NCBI RefSeq assembly: GCF_022213065.1
Contig: NZ_JAKLJA010000015.1
Location: forward strand, 1 to 64,000
Direction of reading: 5' to 3'
DNA: 64,000 bases
Source of the DNA: Paraburkholderia tagetis
GTDB taxonomy: Bacteria; Pseudomonadota; Gammaproteobacteria; Burkholderiales; Burkholderiaceae
Below are positions 25,856-34,992 of this stretch, in pieces. The position numbers and the translations under genes were made by a program. The notes below the pieces were generated by a model. The model was given only the letters and a program-made list of their open reading frames with translations. It was not told the DNA's origin and ran no database searches. The stretch's first letter is position 1. Every line of letters begins with the position of its first letter.

Positions 25856-27057
25856 GACCGGCTCCGGCTATGCACGTCCCACATCATGCGCGGGTCGAAC
25901 GCGTGCGATGCCGCCATCGTCAGCACCACGGCCAGCGCGAATGCCGTCGCGCCAATCGCGGGCCGTGCCCACGCCATGCCGTCGAAGCGGATCAGCGGCA
26001 CGAAGGCGGCAATCGTGAAGACGTCGACGTTCGACCAGCGGCCCAGTTCGTCGATCCAGCGATACAGATGCGCTTTCGTCCGCAGATGCCGGCGCGAGCG
26101 CCGCCGCACGGAAACGATGAACCAGCCCATGCCGATGACCTTGGCCACCGGAATGATGATGCTCGTGCAAATGATCAGGATGCCGAACGGCCAGAGGCCC
26201 GAGTCGAAGAGCTGATAGACGCCGTCGACGATCCGGTGGGCGCCGTGCTGGCCGAGTTGCAGCGATACCGTCATCGGATAGAGGTTGGCCGGCACTGTGA
26301 GCACGAGCGCCGCGAGCGACAGGGCCGCCGCGCGCACGACGGCGTCGGGTTTGCGCTTGTGCAGCTTCAGTCCGCAGCGCGGGCACGGCTGGTTTTCGTG
26401 CGTGACGGGCATGACCAGATCGCAGACCGTGCACGACAGGGCACGCTCGCCCGCGCGCAGCGTGTGTTCCGCGCCGAGCGCGCGCCAGAGCGTGCGGCGA
26501 TCGAGCGTGGCGCGCGTGAGCATCGACATCAACGCCGCGACGATGAAGCAGTAGCCGCCCGCGCCGATTGTGCCGGTGAGGTTTTGCGTCACGCGCGCAT
26601 AGCCGACGAAGCAGCCCACGAGATACACATCGGGCATGGACCACGCGTCGAGCCGGATCGTCCAGCGCAACAGCCGCCCCATGCCCCTGAAGCGCCAGCC
26701 GAAGCGTACCGCGGCCAGCACGAGCGCGAGGCCGCCGAAGCGCACGAAGGGCAGGACGATGCCGAACGCGCCGAGCAGCAGGGCCAGCATGAGCCAGCCG
26801 TCGCGCCATATCGACACGATTCCGGAAGCGAGGAGCGATGAGCGCTCCGCGCCCAGCATATGAACCGTCATCAGCGGCGCGAGATTGGCCGGAAACAGCA
26901 GAACAAACGTGGTGGCCGCGCAGGCGAGGGCCGCGTCCACGCTGCGGCCGCTGCGCCGCTCGAGCGGATAGCGGCAGATGCGGCAGCGCGCGACGCTGCG
27001 CGGCGCGAGCGGCGCAATGTCCTGGAGTGCCCCGCACTCGGGGCAGCCGATCGTCAT
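25852..27057 (-). CDS. pqiA: PqiA-type inner-membrane protein
   Basis: A 401-residue membrane protein with two PqiA domains in tandem. Each begins with zinc-ribbon cysteines: CPECG and CRICRYPL at the N terminus, CTVCD and CPRCGLKL near residue 210. About eight helices follow. It is the inner-membrane component of the pqiABC envelope-maintenance lipid transport system, induced by redox stress in E. coli. It is the first gene of the three-gene operon. Its promoter should lie in 27058-27458. Confidence 0.92.
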   Translation of the reverse strand: MTIGCPECGALQDIAPLAPRSVARCRICRYPLERRSGRSVDAALACAATTFVLLFPANLAPLMTVHMLGAERSSLLASGIVSIWRDGWLMLALLLGAFGIVLPFVRFGGLALVLAAVRFGWRFRGMGRLLRWTIRLDAWSMPDVYLVGCFVGYARVTQNLTGTIGAGGYCFIVAALMSMLTRATLDRRTLWRALGAEHTLRAGERALSCTVCDLVMPVTHENQPCPRCGLKLHKRKPDAVVRAAALSLAALVLTVPANLYPMTVSLQLGQHGAHRIVDGVYQLFDSGLWPFGILIICTSIIIPVAKVIGMGWFIVSVRRRSRRHLRTKAHLYRWIDELGRWSNVDVFTIAAFVPLIRFDGMAWARPAIGATAFALAVVLTMAASHAFDPRMMWDVHSRSRS

Positions 27058-27204
27058 GCGATTTCGTCCTTTGGCGGTGGCGCTTCAAGCTCATGCCCGC
27101 GTCGAGACCGGCGTGGCTTCGCGGTTTCACTCGTCCGAGCAACGAGTGTGCCCGCGTGGCACAATGCCCAACGTACACAGGAGCCGTTCAATTGGGCGGT
27201 ACAG

Positions 27205-27288
27205 CGGGTTGTACAGTGGGTTTTATAGCGGGTCGCACAGCGGGTCGCACAGCGGGTCGCACAGCGGGTCGCACAGCGGGTCGCACAG
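27205..27288. repeat. 12-bp tandem array in divergent promoter region
   Basis: Seven 12-bp units, five of them perfect CGGGTCGCACAG (27229-27288), lie between the divergent pqiA and hybrid-kinase genes. The rest of 27058-27458 shows no coding sequence that I trust. Confidence 0.9.
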
Positions 27289-27458
27289 CGCGCGCGGAAT
27301 GCGCCGCTTTCGGCATGCGCGGAATGGCGCTTGCGCTCGAACCTCCTATGGCACGCGTGCCGGTCGTCGGCCGGACGACACCCCATCGTGGATCACCCTC
27401 GCCGGATCCGCCAACGGCGCGAATCGCACGGTGAATGAAGGCGATCAAGGAGAATCGC

Positions 27459-29900
27459 ATGAACCAAGCATGGCCCGAGCGCGAAAACTGCTGGGAGAGG
27501 GCACTGGTCGCGAGCGTTTCCGAGTATGCGATTTTTCGCTTGACGAAGACCGGCGAAGTGGCGAGCTGGAATGCTGGCGCTGAGCGTATCAAGGGCTACG
27601 ACGCAGCCGACATTATCGGGCAGCACTTTTCGGTCTTTTATCCGCGCGAAGATCGTGAGGCCGGCGTGCCCGCAGCGGCGTTGCGAAAGGCCCGCGAGAC
27701 GGGCCAGTTCGAGGCTGAGGCATGGCGCTTGCGCAAGGACGGCACGCGTTTTTGGGCCAGCATACTCATTACGCCGCTGCGCGACCCGGACGGCACGCTT
27801 ACCGGATACGCCAAGATCGTGCGCGACGTGACCGACAAACGGCTCGCCTACGACGCGCTCAAGGAAAGCGAGCGCAAGTTCCGGCTGCTCGTGCAGGGCG
27901 TCACCGACTATTCGATCTTCATGCTTTCGCCCGAAGGCAACGTGACGAACTGGAATACGGGCGCGGCACGTATCAAGGGATACCAGGCGAGCGAGGTCAT
28001 CGGTACGCATTTTCGGCGCTTCTATACGCTTGAAGACATCGAGCAGGGCCTGCCGGAACGCAGTCTGGAGATCGCCGCGCAGGAGGGGCGCTTCGAGACC
28101 GAGGGCTGGCGCGTACGCAAGGACGGTAGCCGCTTCTGGGCCAATGTCGTGATCGACGCGATTCGCGACGAGCACGGCAAGCTGGTGGGCTACGCGAAGA
28201 TCACGCGCGACGTCACCGAGCGCAAGGCGGCTCAGGAGCAGCTCGAACATGCGCGCGCCGCGCTGCTGCAAGCGCAAAAAATGGAAGCGATCGGCAAGCT
28301 CACCGGGGGTGTCGCGCATAATTTCAACAACGTCCTGCAAGTGTTGCGCGGCAACCTCGAACTGCTCGAACGGCGTCACGGGCACGATCCCGCCTCGCGC
28401 GAGCGTCTGTCCAAAGCCATCGGCGCCGTGGAGCACGGCGCGAATCTCGCTTCGCAACTGCTCGCATTTGGCCGCCGCCAGGCACTGCAGCCTCGCGTGG
28501 TGAACCTCGCGAACATGCTGCGCAATATGGAGGACATGCTGCGGCGCGCATTGGGGGAACTGACCGAAGTGGAGACCACCGTCGCCGACGATCTCTGGAA
28601 TACGCTCGTGGACCCCAATCAACTGGAGACGGTCGTCCTCAATCTCGCCATCAACGGGCGCGACGCCATGCCCGAAGGCGGGAAACTTACGCTGGAACTT
28701 ACTAACGTCACGCTCGATGGTGAGGGCGGCCCCGTTGCGACCGACGTCGCAGCAGGGCACTACGTGATGCTCGCAGTGAGCGATACGGGCACGGGCATGG
28801 ACCCCGAGGTGCTCGAACGTGCGTTCGAACCGTACTTCAGCACCAAACCCGAGGGCGAGGGCACGGGCCTCGGCTTGAGCATGGCTTACGGCGTCATCAA
28901 GCAAAGCGGCGGCGACATGCGCATTTACAGCGAGCCGGGGCACGGAACGACCGTCAAGGTGTGGCTGCCGAGGTCGACGCAGCGCGTCGTCGAACTGGAG
29001 CCGGCGCAGCCTTTGCGAATCGCGGGCGGCACGGAAACCATTCTCGTGGTCGAAGACGACAGCTACGTACAGGCAGCCGTGGTCGAAACGCTCGACGAAC
29101 TGGGCTACACCGTGCTCAAGGCGGACGATGCGCAAAGCGCCATGGCCATCGTGAGAAGCGGCGTGAAGATCGACCTGCTCTTTTCCGATGTCGTCATGCC
29201 GGGCCCCCTGAGCAGCACGCAACTGGCGAGCATGGCGTCGCACGCGGTGCCGGGCCTCAAGGTGCTGTTCACGTCCGGGTACGCGCAAAGCGCCATCGTC
29301 CATAGCGGACGGCTGGACGAGGGCGTGCATCTGTTGAGCAAGCCGTATAGCCGCGCGCAGCTCGCGGGCAAGGTCCGTTATGTGCTCGGTTTGGCGGCTG
29401 CGAATCAGGCTGCGAGTCAAGCCTCGGCCCAAGCTGCGACCCAAGCCGGGGATCAATCTGCGAATCAGTCCACGAGTCAAGCCGGGACCCACGCCGCCGG
29501 CGAGCAGCCGGATGCTTGCGCTGGAGTGCAGGCGCGGCCGACCCTCCTCGTGGTCGACGACGAATCCGCGTCTCGCGAAGCCGTGTGCGAGCTGCTCGCG
29601 GAAATGGGCTACGACGTGCGGCAGGCAGGCGACGAGCAAGAGGCGATGCGCGAATTGGAGGACGATGCGGTGCAGGTGCTTATTGCCGATATCGCCTTGC
29701 GAGGGGGCTCGGGAATCGATCTCGCGAAAGCCGCGCTGCGGCTGCATCCGCGGCTGAATGTGATATTCGCTTCGGGGAATGAGGCGCCGCCGGCCGAGGA
29801 AACCGGGCTTCAATGCGCTGCCCTGCGAAAGCCGTTTACTGCTGGGCAGCTTAGCGCGCTGATTGAAAGCGTCTGCGGTTCTGCGCTCAAGGCGGGATGA
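27459..29900 (+). CDS. PAS-PAS hybrid sensor histidine kinase with two receiver domains
   Basis: An 813-residue soluble hybrid kinase. Two PAS domains lie at about 18-130 and 140-258 (each with WNAGAERIKGY or WNTGAARIKGY). The HisKA box is LTGGVAHNFNN with His287; Asn replaces the usual Asp after the His in this subfamily. The ATPase domain ends TGLGLSMAYGVIKQSGG. Receiver 1 (from about 525; FSDVVMPG) and receiver 2 (from about 695; LIADIALRGG) are joined by a Gln/Ala/Ser-rich linker from a 12-bp repeat. AAGGAG before ATG 27459 favours this start over 27435. The output partner is unknown. Confidence 0.9.
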   Translation: MNQAWPERENCWERALVASVSEYAIFRLTKTGEVASWNAGAERIKGYDAADIIGQHFSVFYPREDREAGVPAAALRKARETGQFEAEAWRLRKDGTRFWASILITPLRDPDGTLTGYAKIVRDVTDKRLAYDALKESERKFRLLVQGVTDYSIFMLSPEGNVTNWNTGAARIKGYQASEVIGTHFRRFYTLEDIEQGLPERSLEIAAQEGRFETEGWRVRKDGSRFWANVVIDAIRDEHGKLVGYAKITRDVTERKAAQEQLEHARAALLQAQKMEAIGKLTGGVAHNFNNVLQVLRGNLELLERRHGHDPASRERLSKAIGAVEHGANLASQLLAFGRRQALQPRVVNLANMLRNMEDMLRRALGELTEVETTVADDLWNTLVDPNQLETVVLNLAINGRDAMPEGGKLTLELTNVTLDGEGGPVATDVAAGHYVMLAVSDTGTGMDPEVLERAFEPYFSTKPEGEGTGLGLSMAYGVIKQSGGDMRIYSEPGHGTTVKVWLPRSTQRVVELEPAQPLRIAGGTETILVVEDDSYVQAAVVETLDELGYTVLKADDAQSAMAIVRSGVKIDLLFSDVVMPGPLSSTQLASMASHAVPGLKVLFTSGYAQSAIVHSGRLDEGVHLLSKPYSRAQLAGKVRYVLGLAAANQAASQASAQAATQAGDQSANQSTSQAGTHAAGEQPDACAGVQARPTLLVVDDESASREAVCELLAEMGYDVRQAGDEQEAMRELEDDAVQVLIADIALRGGSGIDLAKAALRLHPRLNVIFASGNEAPPAEETGLQCAALRKPFTAGQLSALIESVCGSALKAG
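29398..29505. repeat. 12-bp degenerate repeat in receiver-receiver linker
   Basis: CAAGCTGCGACC-type units encode an AASQASAQAATQ-like linker between the two receiver domains. Confidence 0.75.
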
Positions 29901-30004
29901 AGGGGGATTGAGGGCGGGCCGAGTGTGCCCGTTCATGTCTGGCTGCTTTTACAATCGAATATGGGTTTTCTGGTTTGGTGGCTGTGTCGTGGTTCCTGGT
30001 TTTT

Positions 30005-30566
30005 CGCGTTTCCTTGTATTCGCGGTGGTCTATTAGTGTTGCCCCTGTGCGGGGCGGCACCTACTTTTCTTTGCAGCCGCAAAGAAAAGTAGGCAAAAGA
30101 AAGCGGCTCAAACCGCCAGTGTGACGCAGTACACCTCTTGCCGTTAATCGAAGTGGTTCCGGGGCATCCGTCACCTCGCACCTTTAAACTGAGTGACAAA
30201 GGACTCATGCATCCCGCTGCTCGCTACGCGCGCAGCGGTCGGGTCTGCATGGGAAACCAAGGGTTCTGCCTGGGCACTCGAAGGCGCATGCACTGCGTCA
30301 ATGCACAGGCATCCTGATTGTTTGGAGTTATGCCCCACGGCGCGCGTAGCGCCGCCGGAGGAATGAGCCCTTAGTCACTCTGTTGTACGGCGCGTGGTGA
30401 CAGACGCTCCGGAACCGCTCCGATGATGGGCAAGAGGTGTACTGCGTAACACTAGCGGTGTGAGCGGCTTTCTTTTGCCTACTTTTCTTTGCCGCTGCAA
30501 AGAAAAGTAGGTGCCGCCCCGCACAGGGGCAACGCTAATAGACCGACACGAATACAAGGAAACGCG
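30005..30566. repeat. 562-bp intergenic element, complete copy
   Basis: Complete, with both arms, between convergent genes (stops at 29900 and 30659). Confidence 0.93.
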
Positions 30567-30606
30567 ACAATAGCCACCGCGACAATAGCCACCGCGAAAA
30601 AGCCAC
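30563..30606. repeat. 15-bp tandem repeat at element end
   Basis: CGCGACAATAGCCAC twice, then a 14-bp variant, continuing directly from the element's CGCG end. Confidence 0.85.
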
Positions 30607-30658
30607 CACGCCTACAAGGAACCGCGAAAAAACCATCCCCACGAAATACAGGCTGCCC

Positions 30659-31630
30659 CTACGCCGGATGCTCGCCAAGCTCACTCAATTCAGGCTCGAA
30701 AAAAATCCAGCGCGCGGCAGGAAAAGTCTCCTGCAAGCCATTCTCGATGCGATCAATGGTGCGCACGAGATCATCAGCACTGCCGTGTGCAACGAGTCGC
30801 GCCTGCACGGCGATCACAAAGCTATCCGACCAGCGCAGCACAACCAGACTCACAATATGCTCGATTTCGGGACACTTTTCGAGCCACCGGCGTATCGCCT
30901 CGCGATCGCGAAGGCGCGCAGCCTCGCCGACGATCAGCGACTTGATCTCCCGTAACGACACCATGGCCGTCGCCATCATCACGATGCCCACGCCGATGCT
31001 GCCGAGCGCATCGAACACCGTCTGGCCGGTGAGCGCCGCAAGGCCAATGCCGACGAACGAGATCAGCACGCCCGCGAGCGCGGCGGCGTCCTCGCCAATC
31101 GAAAGCATCACTTCGAGCTGGCCGGTCTCGTGAAACCAGCGCCATAGCCCGGACGTGCGTCGTTTCCTGTCGATCGAGCGAATCGTGGCCCGCAAGGCGC
31201 TGCCCTCGACCACGGCCGACATCGCCAGCACGCCGATGGCGACCAGCGCGTGTTCGAGGCCGGCGGGCCGCCATAGCCGCCAGACGCCGATGCCCACGGA
31301 ACCGAGTCCGCCGACGATAAAGAATTGCAGCGCGACGAGCATCGCGTAGAAGTGCGTTTCGCGTCCGAAACCCAATGGGTGCAGATCGTCCGGGGCGTTC
31401 ACGGCCGCGCGCCGGCCGCGGATCAGCAAGACCTGATTCACACAATCCGCGCTGGAGTGGACGGCTTCGGCAAGGGTCGCGCCCGAGTTGGTCCAGGCCG
31501 CGGCGGCGAATTTGCTGAGCGCGACGACGACGTTCGAAGCGAGTGCGTAGTAGACCGCGCGGGGGACCGAGCCGGACGCAGGGCGATGCGCTGCCCCAGG
31601 ATGTTCGCCGCGTCTCTCTGGCCCTGACAT
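30659..31630 (-). CDS. Cation diffusion facilitator transporter
   Basis: A 323-residue CDF-family protein with about six helices. Helix 2 has HSSADCVNQ (metal-binding HxxxD) and helix 5 has SIGEDAAALAGV. The C-terminal cytoplasmic domain includes FVIAVQARLVAHG. It would export divalent metal (Zn, Mn, Fe or Co) in exchange for protons; the metal cannot be decided by eye. GAGG precedes the ATG at 31630. Confidence 0.9.
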   Translation of the reverse strand: MSGPERRGEHPGAAHRPASGSVPRAVYYALASNVVVALSKFAAAAWTNSGATLAEAVHSSADCVNQVLLIRGRRAAVNAPDDLHPLGFGRETHFYAMLVALQFFIVGGLGSVGIGVWRLWRPAGLEHALVAIGVLAMSAVVEGSALRATIRSIDRKRRTSGLWRWFHETGQLEVMLSIGEDAAALAGVLISFVGIGLAALTGQTVFDALGSIGVGIVMMATAMVSLREIKSLIVGEAARLRDREAIRRWLEKCPEIEHIVSLVVLRWSDSFVIAVQARLVAHGSADDLVRTIDRIENGLQETFPAARWIFFEPELSELGEHPA

Positions 31631-31737
31631 GGCAAGAACCTCGTTGACACCCTATGCGAGGCGAAGGCGCAAGCGTTGAGCCTGGGGTTGAGCCTGGCGT
31701 TGATCCCGTGTTGAGCCTGCGGTTGAGCCCGCGCCGC

Positions 31738-32121
31738 TCAGGGTTTGCGGCCGAACGCCTCGCGCAGCTTTCCCTTCGCTTTTTGAAGCGTGTCCCGGCG
31801 CGACTTCGGCAGATTGCGGCCGGCGCGATTGATATAGAAGTTCAGCATGGACATGGCCGATTGAAATGGCGTGCCTTTGCGCCGGCGGCTGCGCAGTGCC
31901 GATTCCTTCAGCGAGAGCGCAATCGCTTCGGCGCTGCTGGATTTGAATATGCCCGATTCGAGATCCAGAACGTCGCTCGAATCGGTCACCTGTTGTGACC
32001 AGCGTTTCGTGGCGCCGTTCGTATCTTGCGCGCGCGCCTTTGCGGAACTGGCCTGCGCATGGCGCTGCCGCGCCGGGCGGCCGCCTTTGCGCCGCGTGGA
32101 AGGGTGATCTGCTTTCTTCAT
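31738..32121 (-). CDS. DUF3175 protein
   Basis: A 127-residue basic protein. After a Lys/Arg-rich N terminus, residues about 38-125 match DUF3175 (KRWSQQVTDSSDVLDLESGIF, SRRRKGTPFQSAMSMLNFYINRAGRNLP). Function unknown; the composition suggests nucleic-acid contact. It joins a scattered set of small basic proteins in this window (229-381, 11055-11639). The reading into 32122-32292 shows no further gene. Confidence 0.88.
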   Translation of the reverse strand: MKKADHPSTRRKGGRPARQRHAQASSAKARAQDTNGATKRWSQQVTDSSDVLDLESGIFKSSSAEAIALSLKESALRSRRRKGTPFQSAMSMLNFYINRAGRNLPKSRRDTLQKAKGKLREAFGRKP

Positions 32122-32292
32122 GAGTCGACCTGATCTAAACGTTCAGCGCGATCGCATGGGTTGCTATGGGTCGCTGATGAAGCAGGAGGCAAATCTCATG
32201 CCGCGACGCCCGCCGCCGCGCGCGTTGCTTTGTATTGCCTAGCTTCGCTTGCCTTCCCTAAGCAGCAAGGGACGGACCGCCCATGCGAGCGT

Positions 32293-33066
32293 TCAAGGCT
32301 CGCGCGGCGCGTTGAGGCGTTCCACCAGCGCGCTGAGCAGATCGATCGGCAGCGGGAACACGATGGTCGAGTTTTTGTCGGCGGCGATGGTGGTGAGCGT
32401 CTGCAGATAGCGCAGTTGCATGGCCTGCGGCTGCTGCGCGAGACGCTGCGCCGCTTGCAGCAGTTTTTCGGATGCCTGCAGTTCGCCTTCCGCATGGATT
32501 ACTTTGGCGCGGCGCTCGCGCTCCGCTTCGGCCTGGCGCGCAATGGCGCGGATCATCGTCTCGTTCAGGTCCACGTGCTTGATCTCGACCGTGGAGACCT
32601 TGATGCCCCATGCGTCGGTCTGCGAATCGAGCGTCTTCTGGATATCGGCGTTCAACTGGTCGCGCTCCGCGAGCAGCGTGTCCAGTTCATGCTTGCCGAG
32701 CACCGCGCGCAGTGTCGTTTGCGCGAGCTGACTGGTGGCCTCGAAGAATTTCGCGACCTGAATCACGGCCTTTTCCGGATCGACCACGCGGAAGTAGACC
32801 ACCGCGTTGACTTTCACGGAGACGTTGTCGCGCGTGATCACGTCCTGCGAGGGCACGTCGAACACGACCGTGCGCAGGTCGATGCGCACCACCTGCTGCA
32901 CGACGGGAATGATGAGCACGAGTCCCGGCCCCTTGACCTTCCAGAAGCGGCCGAGCATGAACACCACGCCGCGCTCGTACTCCCTGAAGATGCGAATGGC
33001 CGAGACGACGAGCAGAATGGCCAGCACGATCAAAAGACTCGTGAAGCCGAAGGTGTAGCCGATCAT
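32293..33066 (-). CDS. Slipin (SPFH/stomatin-like) protein
   Basis: A 257-residue SPFH-domain protein with an N-terminal membrane helix (FTSLLIVLAILLVVSAI), then REYERGVVFMLGRF and VVFDVPSQDVITRDNVSVKVNAVVYF typical of slipins. The C terminus is a helical QAEAERERRAKVIHAEGE region for oligomerisation. Together with NfeD it forms the conserved slipin-NfeD membrane microdomain pair. A GGGAGGA site precedes ATG 33066, which overlaps the NfeD stop. Confidence 0.95.
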   Translation of the reverse strand: MIGYTFGFTSLLIVLAILLVVSAIRIFREYERGVVFMLGRFWKVKGPGLVLIIPVVQQVVRIDLRTVVFDVPSQDVITRDNVSVKVNAVVYFRVVDPEKAVIQVAKFFEATSQLAQTTLRAVLGKHELDTLLAERDQLNADIQKTLDSQTDAWGIKVSTVEIKHVDLNETMIRAIARQAEAERERRAKVIHAEGELQASEKLLQAAQRLAQQPQAMQLRYLQTLTTIAADKNSTIVFPLPIDLLSALVERLNAPREP

Positions 33067-34814
33067 GGATGTCCTCCCTGATGTGCTTCGTGTGCGGGTT
33101 TCTCGTCCGCGCGCCCGCTTCGCCATCTGCCACGCTTGAGCGGCTGCGGCGGTGCGTCTTGCAGCGGCGTGACGGTCAGCATCAGACCGTTGCGAGCCGT
33201 CACGCGCACCTGGCTGCCCGCCGCGAGCGGCACCGCGCAGGCGACGCGCCAGCGCTCGCCATGCACGCGCGCCCAGCCCGAGGCCAAAGCGGCATGGCTG
33301 GCGGCGCCGGGCGACTGGGCGCGGGCCGCGTTGGTGTTGGCGTCGGCGTCGGCGTTGGTCTTGGCGTCGGCGTCGGCGTTGGTCTTGGCGTTGGCATCGG
33401 CATCGGCAGAGCGGCGATCGGGCTTCAGGCCGTCGTCCATGATTTCGCCGATCGCGCCGACCATGGCTTCCGATCCGGTCACGACGGGCCGCCGCCGCGC
33501 GCGCAGCGCCACGCTCGAGACGGCCGCGACGAACGCCGCGCCGCCTAGCGCGAGGCCCGCGATCAGCGGGATCGGAATGCCGTAGCCGGGCACGTCGGTG
33601 TTGATCAGCATGAGCGCGCCCACCGCGAACGCGACGATGCCGCCGAAGCCGAGCACGCCGAAGGTCGGCAGAAACGCCTCGGCAATCAGGCACGCGAGCC
33701 CCAGCATCACGAGCCCGAGCCCCGCGTAGTTGATGGGCAGGAGCTGCATCGCGAACAGGCCGATCAGCAGACAAATCCCGCCCGCCACGCCGGGCAGCAC
33801 GAAGCCCGGATTCGCGAATTCGAAGAAGAGGCCGTAAATGCCGATCGTCAGCAGGATCAGGGCGACGTTGGGATCGGCGACGATGGAGAGGAAGTGATTG
33901 CGCCAATCGGGCACGACGTACACGAGCGGCGCGTGCGCGGTCGCGAGGCGCACCGTGCCGGCCTGGGTGGCGATCGCGCGGCCGTCGAGCTTGTGCGCGA
34001 GATCGACGGGATCTTCAGCGATGAGATCGATTACGTGCTGATCGAGCGCCTCGCTGGCGGACAGGCTCACCGCCTCGCGCACCGCGCGCTCCGCCCACGC
34101 GACGTTGCGCCCGCGCAGTTGCGCGAGGCTGCGAATATACGCGGTGGCGTCGTGCATGACCTTGCGGGCCTCGGTGGAGGCGTTGTCGTTGGCGTTGTTG
34201 GTTGCGTTGTCGTTGGCCTTGGTGCCGGAGGCCGCGCCCGGGATACCCGGATTACCGGGACTACCCGGCCCCCCGCCAATGCCGCCGCCGATCCCGAGCT
34301 GCACTGGCGAGGCGGCGCCCAGGTTGGTGCCGGGCGCCATGGCCGCGACGTGGCTTGCGTAGACGATATAGGTGCCCGCGCTCGCGGCGCGTGCGCCGCC
34401 CGGCGCGACGAACGCGGCCACCGGCACGGGCGAGCCGAGAATCGCCTTGATGATCTGGCGCATCGAGGTATCGAGGCCGCCCGGGGTGTCGAGCTGGAGA
34501 ATCGCGAGCTGCGCGTGCTGCTGCGCCGCACGCTCGAGCGTGCGCACGATGAAATCGGCGCTGGCGGGGCCGATGGCGCCGCTGACGGTCATCACGACCA
34601 CCGCGCCCCGCGCTGCCGCCGGGGCCGGCTGGGCTTGAGCCACGGCGCTCAGCGCTGCCACTGCCGCGCAAACGACCATCAGCGCCGCGAAGAGCGCGGC
34701 GCGCGCGATCCGCGCCGGTAGCGAGTGGCGGGGGTGGCGTGCGAGGCTCGGGTGGCGAGCATGGGGCGGAGGCGCGTCGTGCTCCGCCGCCCGGGTGGGG
34801 CGATGACCGCGCAT
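33063..34814 (-). CDS. NfeD-family membrane serine protease (NfeD1b type)
   Basis: A 583-residue protein. A signal region (ARAALFAALMVVCAAVAALSA) precedes a ClpP-like protease domain (DTPGGLDTSMRQIIKAI, catalytic Ser in AASAGTYI). Four to five helices and an OB-fold NfeD tail follow. It partners and cleaves slipin. Two low-complexity insertions are present: an NDNATNNANDNAS loop with a Gly-rich run in the protease domain, and an Asp-Ala-Asn-Lys-Thr array (33328-33415, 24-bp units) between the membrane part and the OB fold. The start could also lie downstream of 34814, because the N terminus before the signal is unusually Arg/His-rich. Confidence 0.9.
   Translation of the reverse strand: MRGHRPTRAAEHDAPPPHARHPSLARHPRHSLPARIARAALFAALMVVCAAVAALSAVAQAQPAPAAARGAVVVMTVSGAIGPASADFIVRTLERAAQQHAQLAILQLDTPGGLDTSMRQIIKAILGSPVPVAAFVAPGGARAASAGTYIVYASHVAAMAPGTNLGAASPVQLGIGGGIGGGPGSPGNPGIPGAASGTKANDNATNNANDNASTEARKVMHDATAYIRSLAQLRGRNVAWAERAVREAVSLSASEALDQHVIDLIAEDPVDLAHKLDGRAIATQAGTVRLATAHAPLVYVVPDWRNHFLSIVADPNVALILLTIGIYGLFFEFANPGFVLPGVAGGICLLIGLFAMQLLPINYAGLGLVMLGLACLIAEAFLPTFGVLGFGGIVAFAVGALMLINTDVPGYGIPIPLIAGLALGGAAFVAAVSSVALRARRRPVVTGSEAMVGAIGEIMDDGLKPDRRSADADANAKTNADADAKTNADADANTNAARAQSPGAASHAALASGWARVHGERWRVACAVPLAAGSQVRVTARNGLMLTVTPLQDAPPQPLKRGRWRSGRADEKPAHEAHQGGHP
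33328..33415. repeat. 24-bp repeat in nfeD-like gene
   Basis: Units of about 24 bp (GTTGGTCTTGGCGTCGGCGTCGGC) encode a DADAKTNA array. Confidence 0.85.
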
Positions 34815-34890
34815 CGGAACGTCCGGACGGGCAAAGGGCCCGATATGCCATTAAGAGTAGGTGGTTTTGGGGGAAAGCGCGAAGTGGGGG

Positions 34891-34967
34891 CTCAAGCAGG
34901 GCTCAAGCAGGGTTCAAGCAGGGTTCAAGCAGGGTTCAAGCAGGGTTCAAGCAGGGTTCAAGCAGGG
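34891..34967. repeat. 11-bp tandem array upstream of nfeD-like gene
   Basis: Seven 11-bp units GTTCAAGCAGG (two with GC in place of GT), then degenerate units to about 34997. The array lies between the LysR stop and the nfeD start. The period is not a multiple of 3, so it is non-coding. Confidence 0.9.
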
Positions 34968-34992
34968 GCTCAAGCGGGGCGCAAGCAGGGGC

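Noticed and set aside
27054..27386. Frames reading the 12-bp array as repeated SGSH or ATRC peptides
   Set aside because: Open only because the unit is a multiple of 3; no start site context or conserved flanks.
30489..31133. Open frames that begin or end in the repeat element (products with MPLQRKVGAAPHRGN or SVAPVRGGTYFSLQ)
   Set aside because: They recur in every arm, run into unrelated flanking sequence, and come from the hairpin-rich element rather than from a gene.
34891..34967. CRISPR array
   Set aside because: Contiguous identical 11-bp units with no spacers; the same holds for the other tandem arrays.
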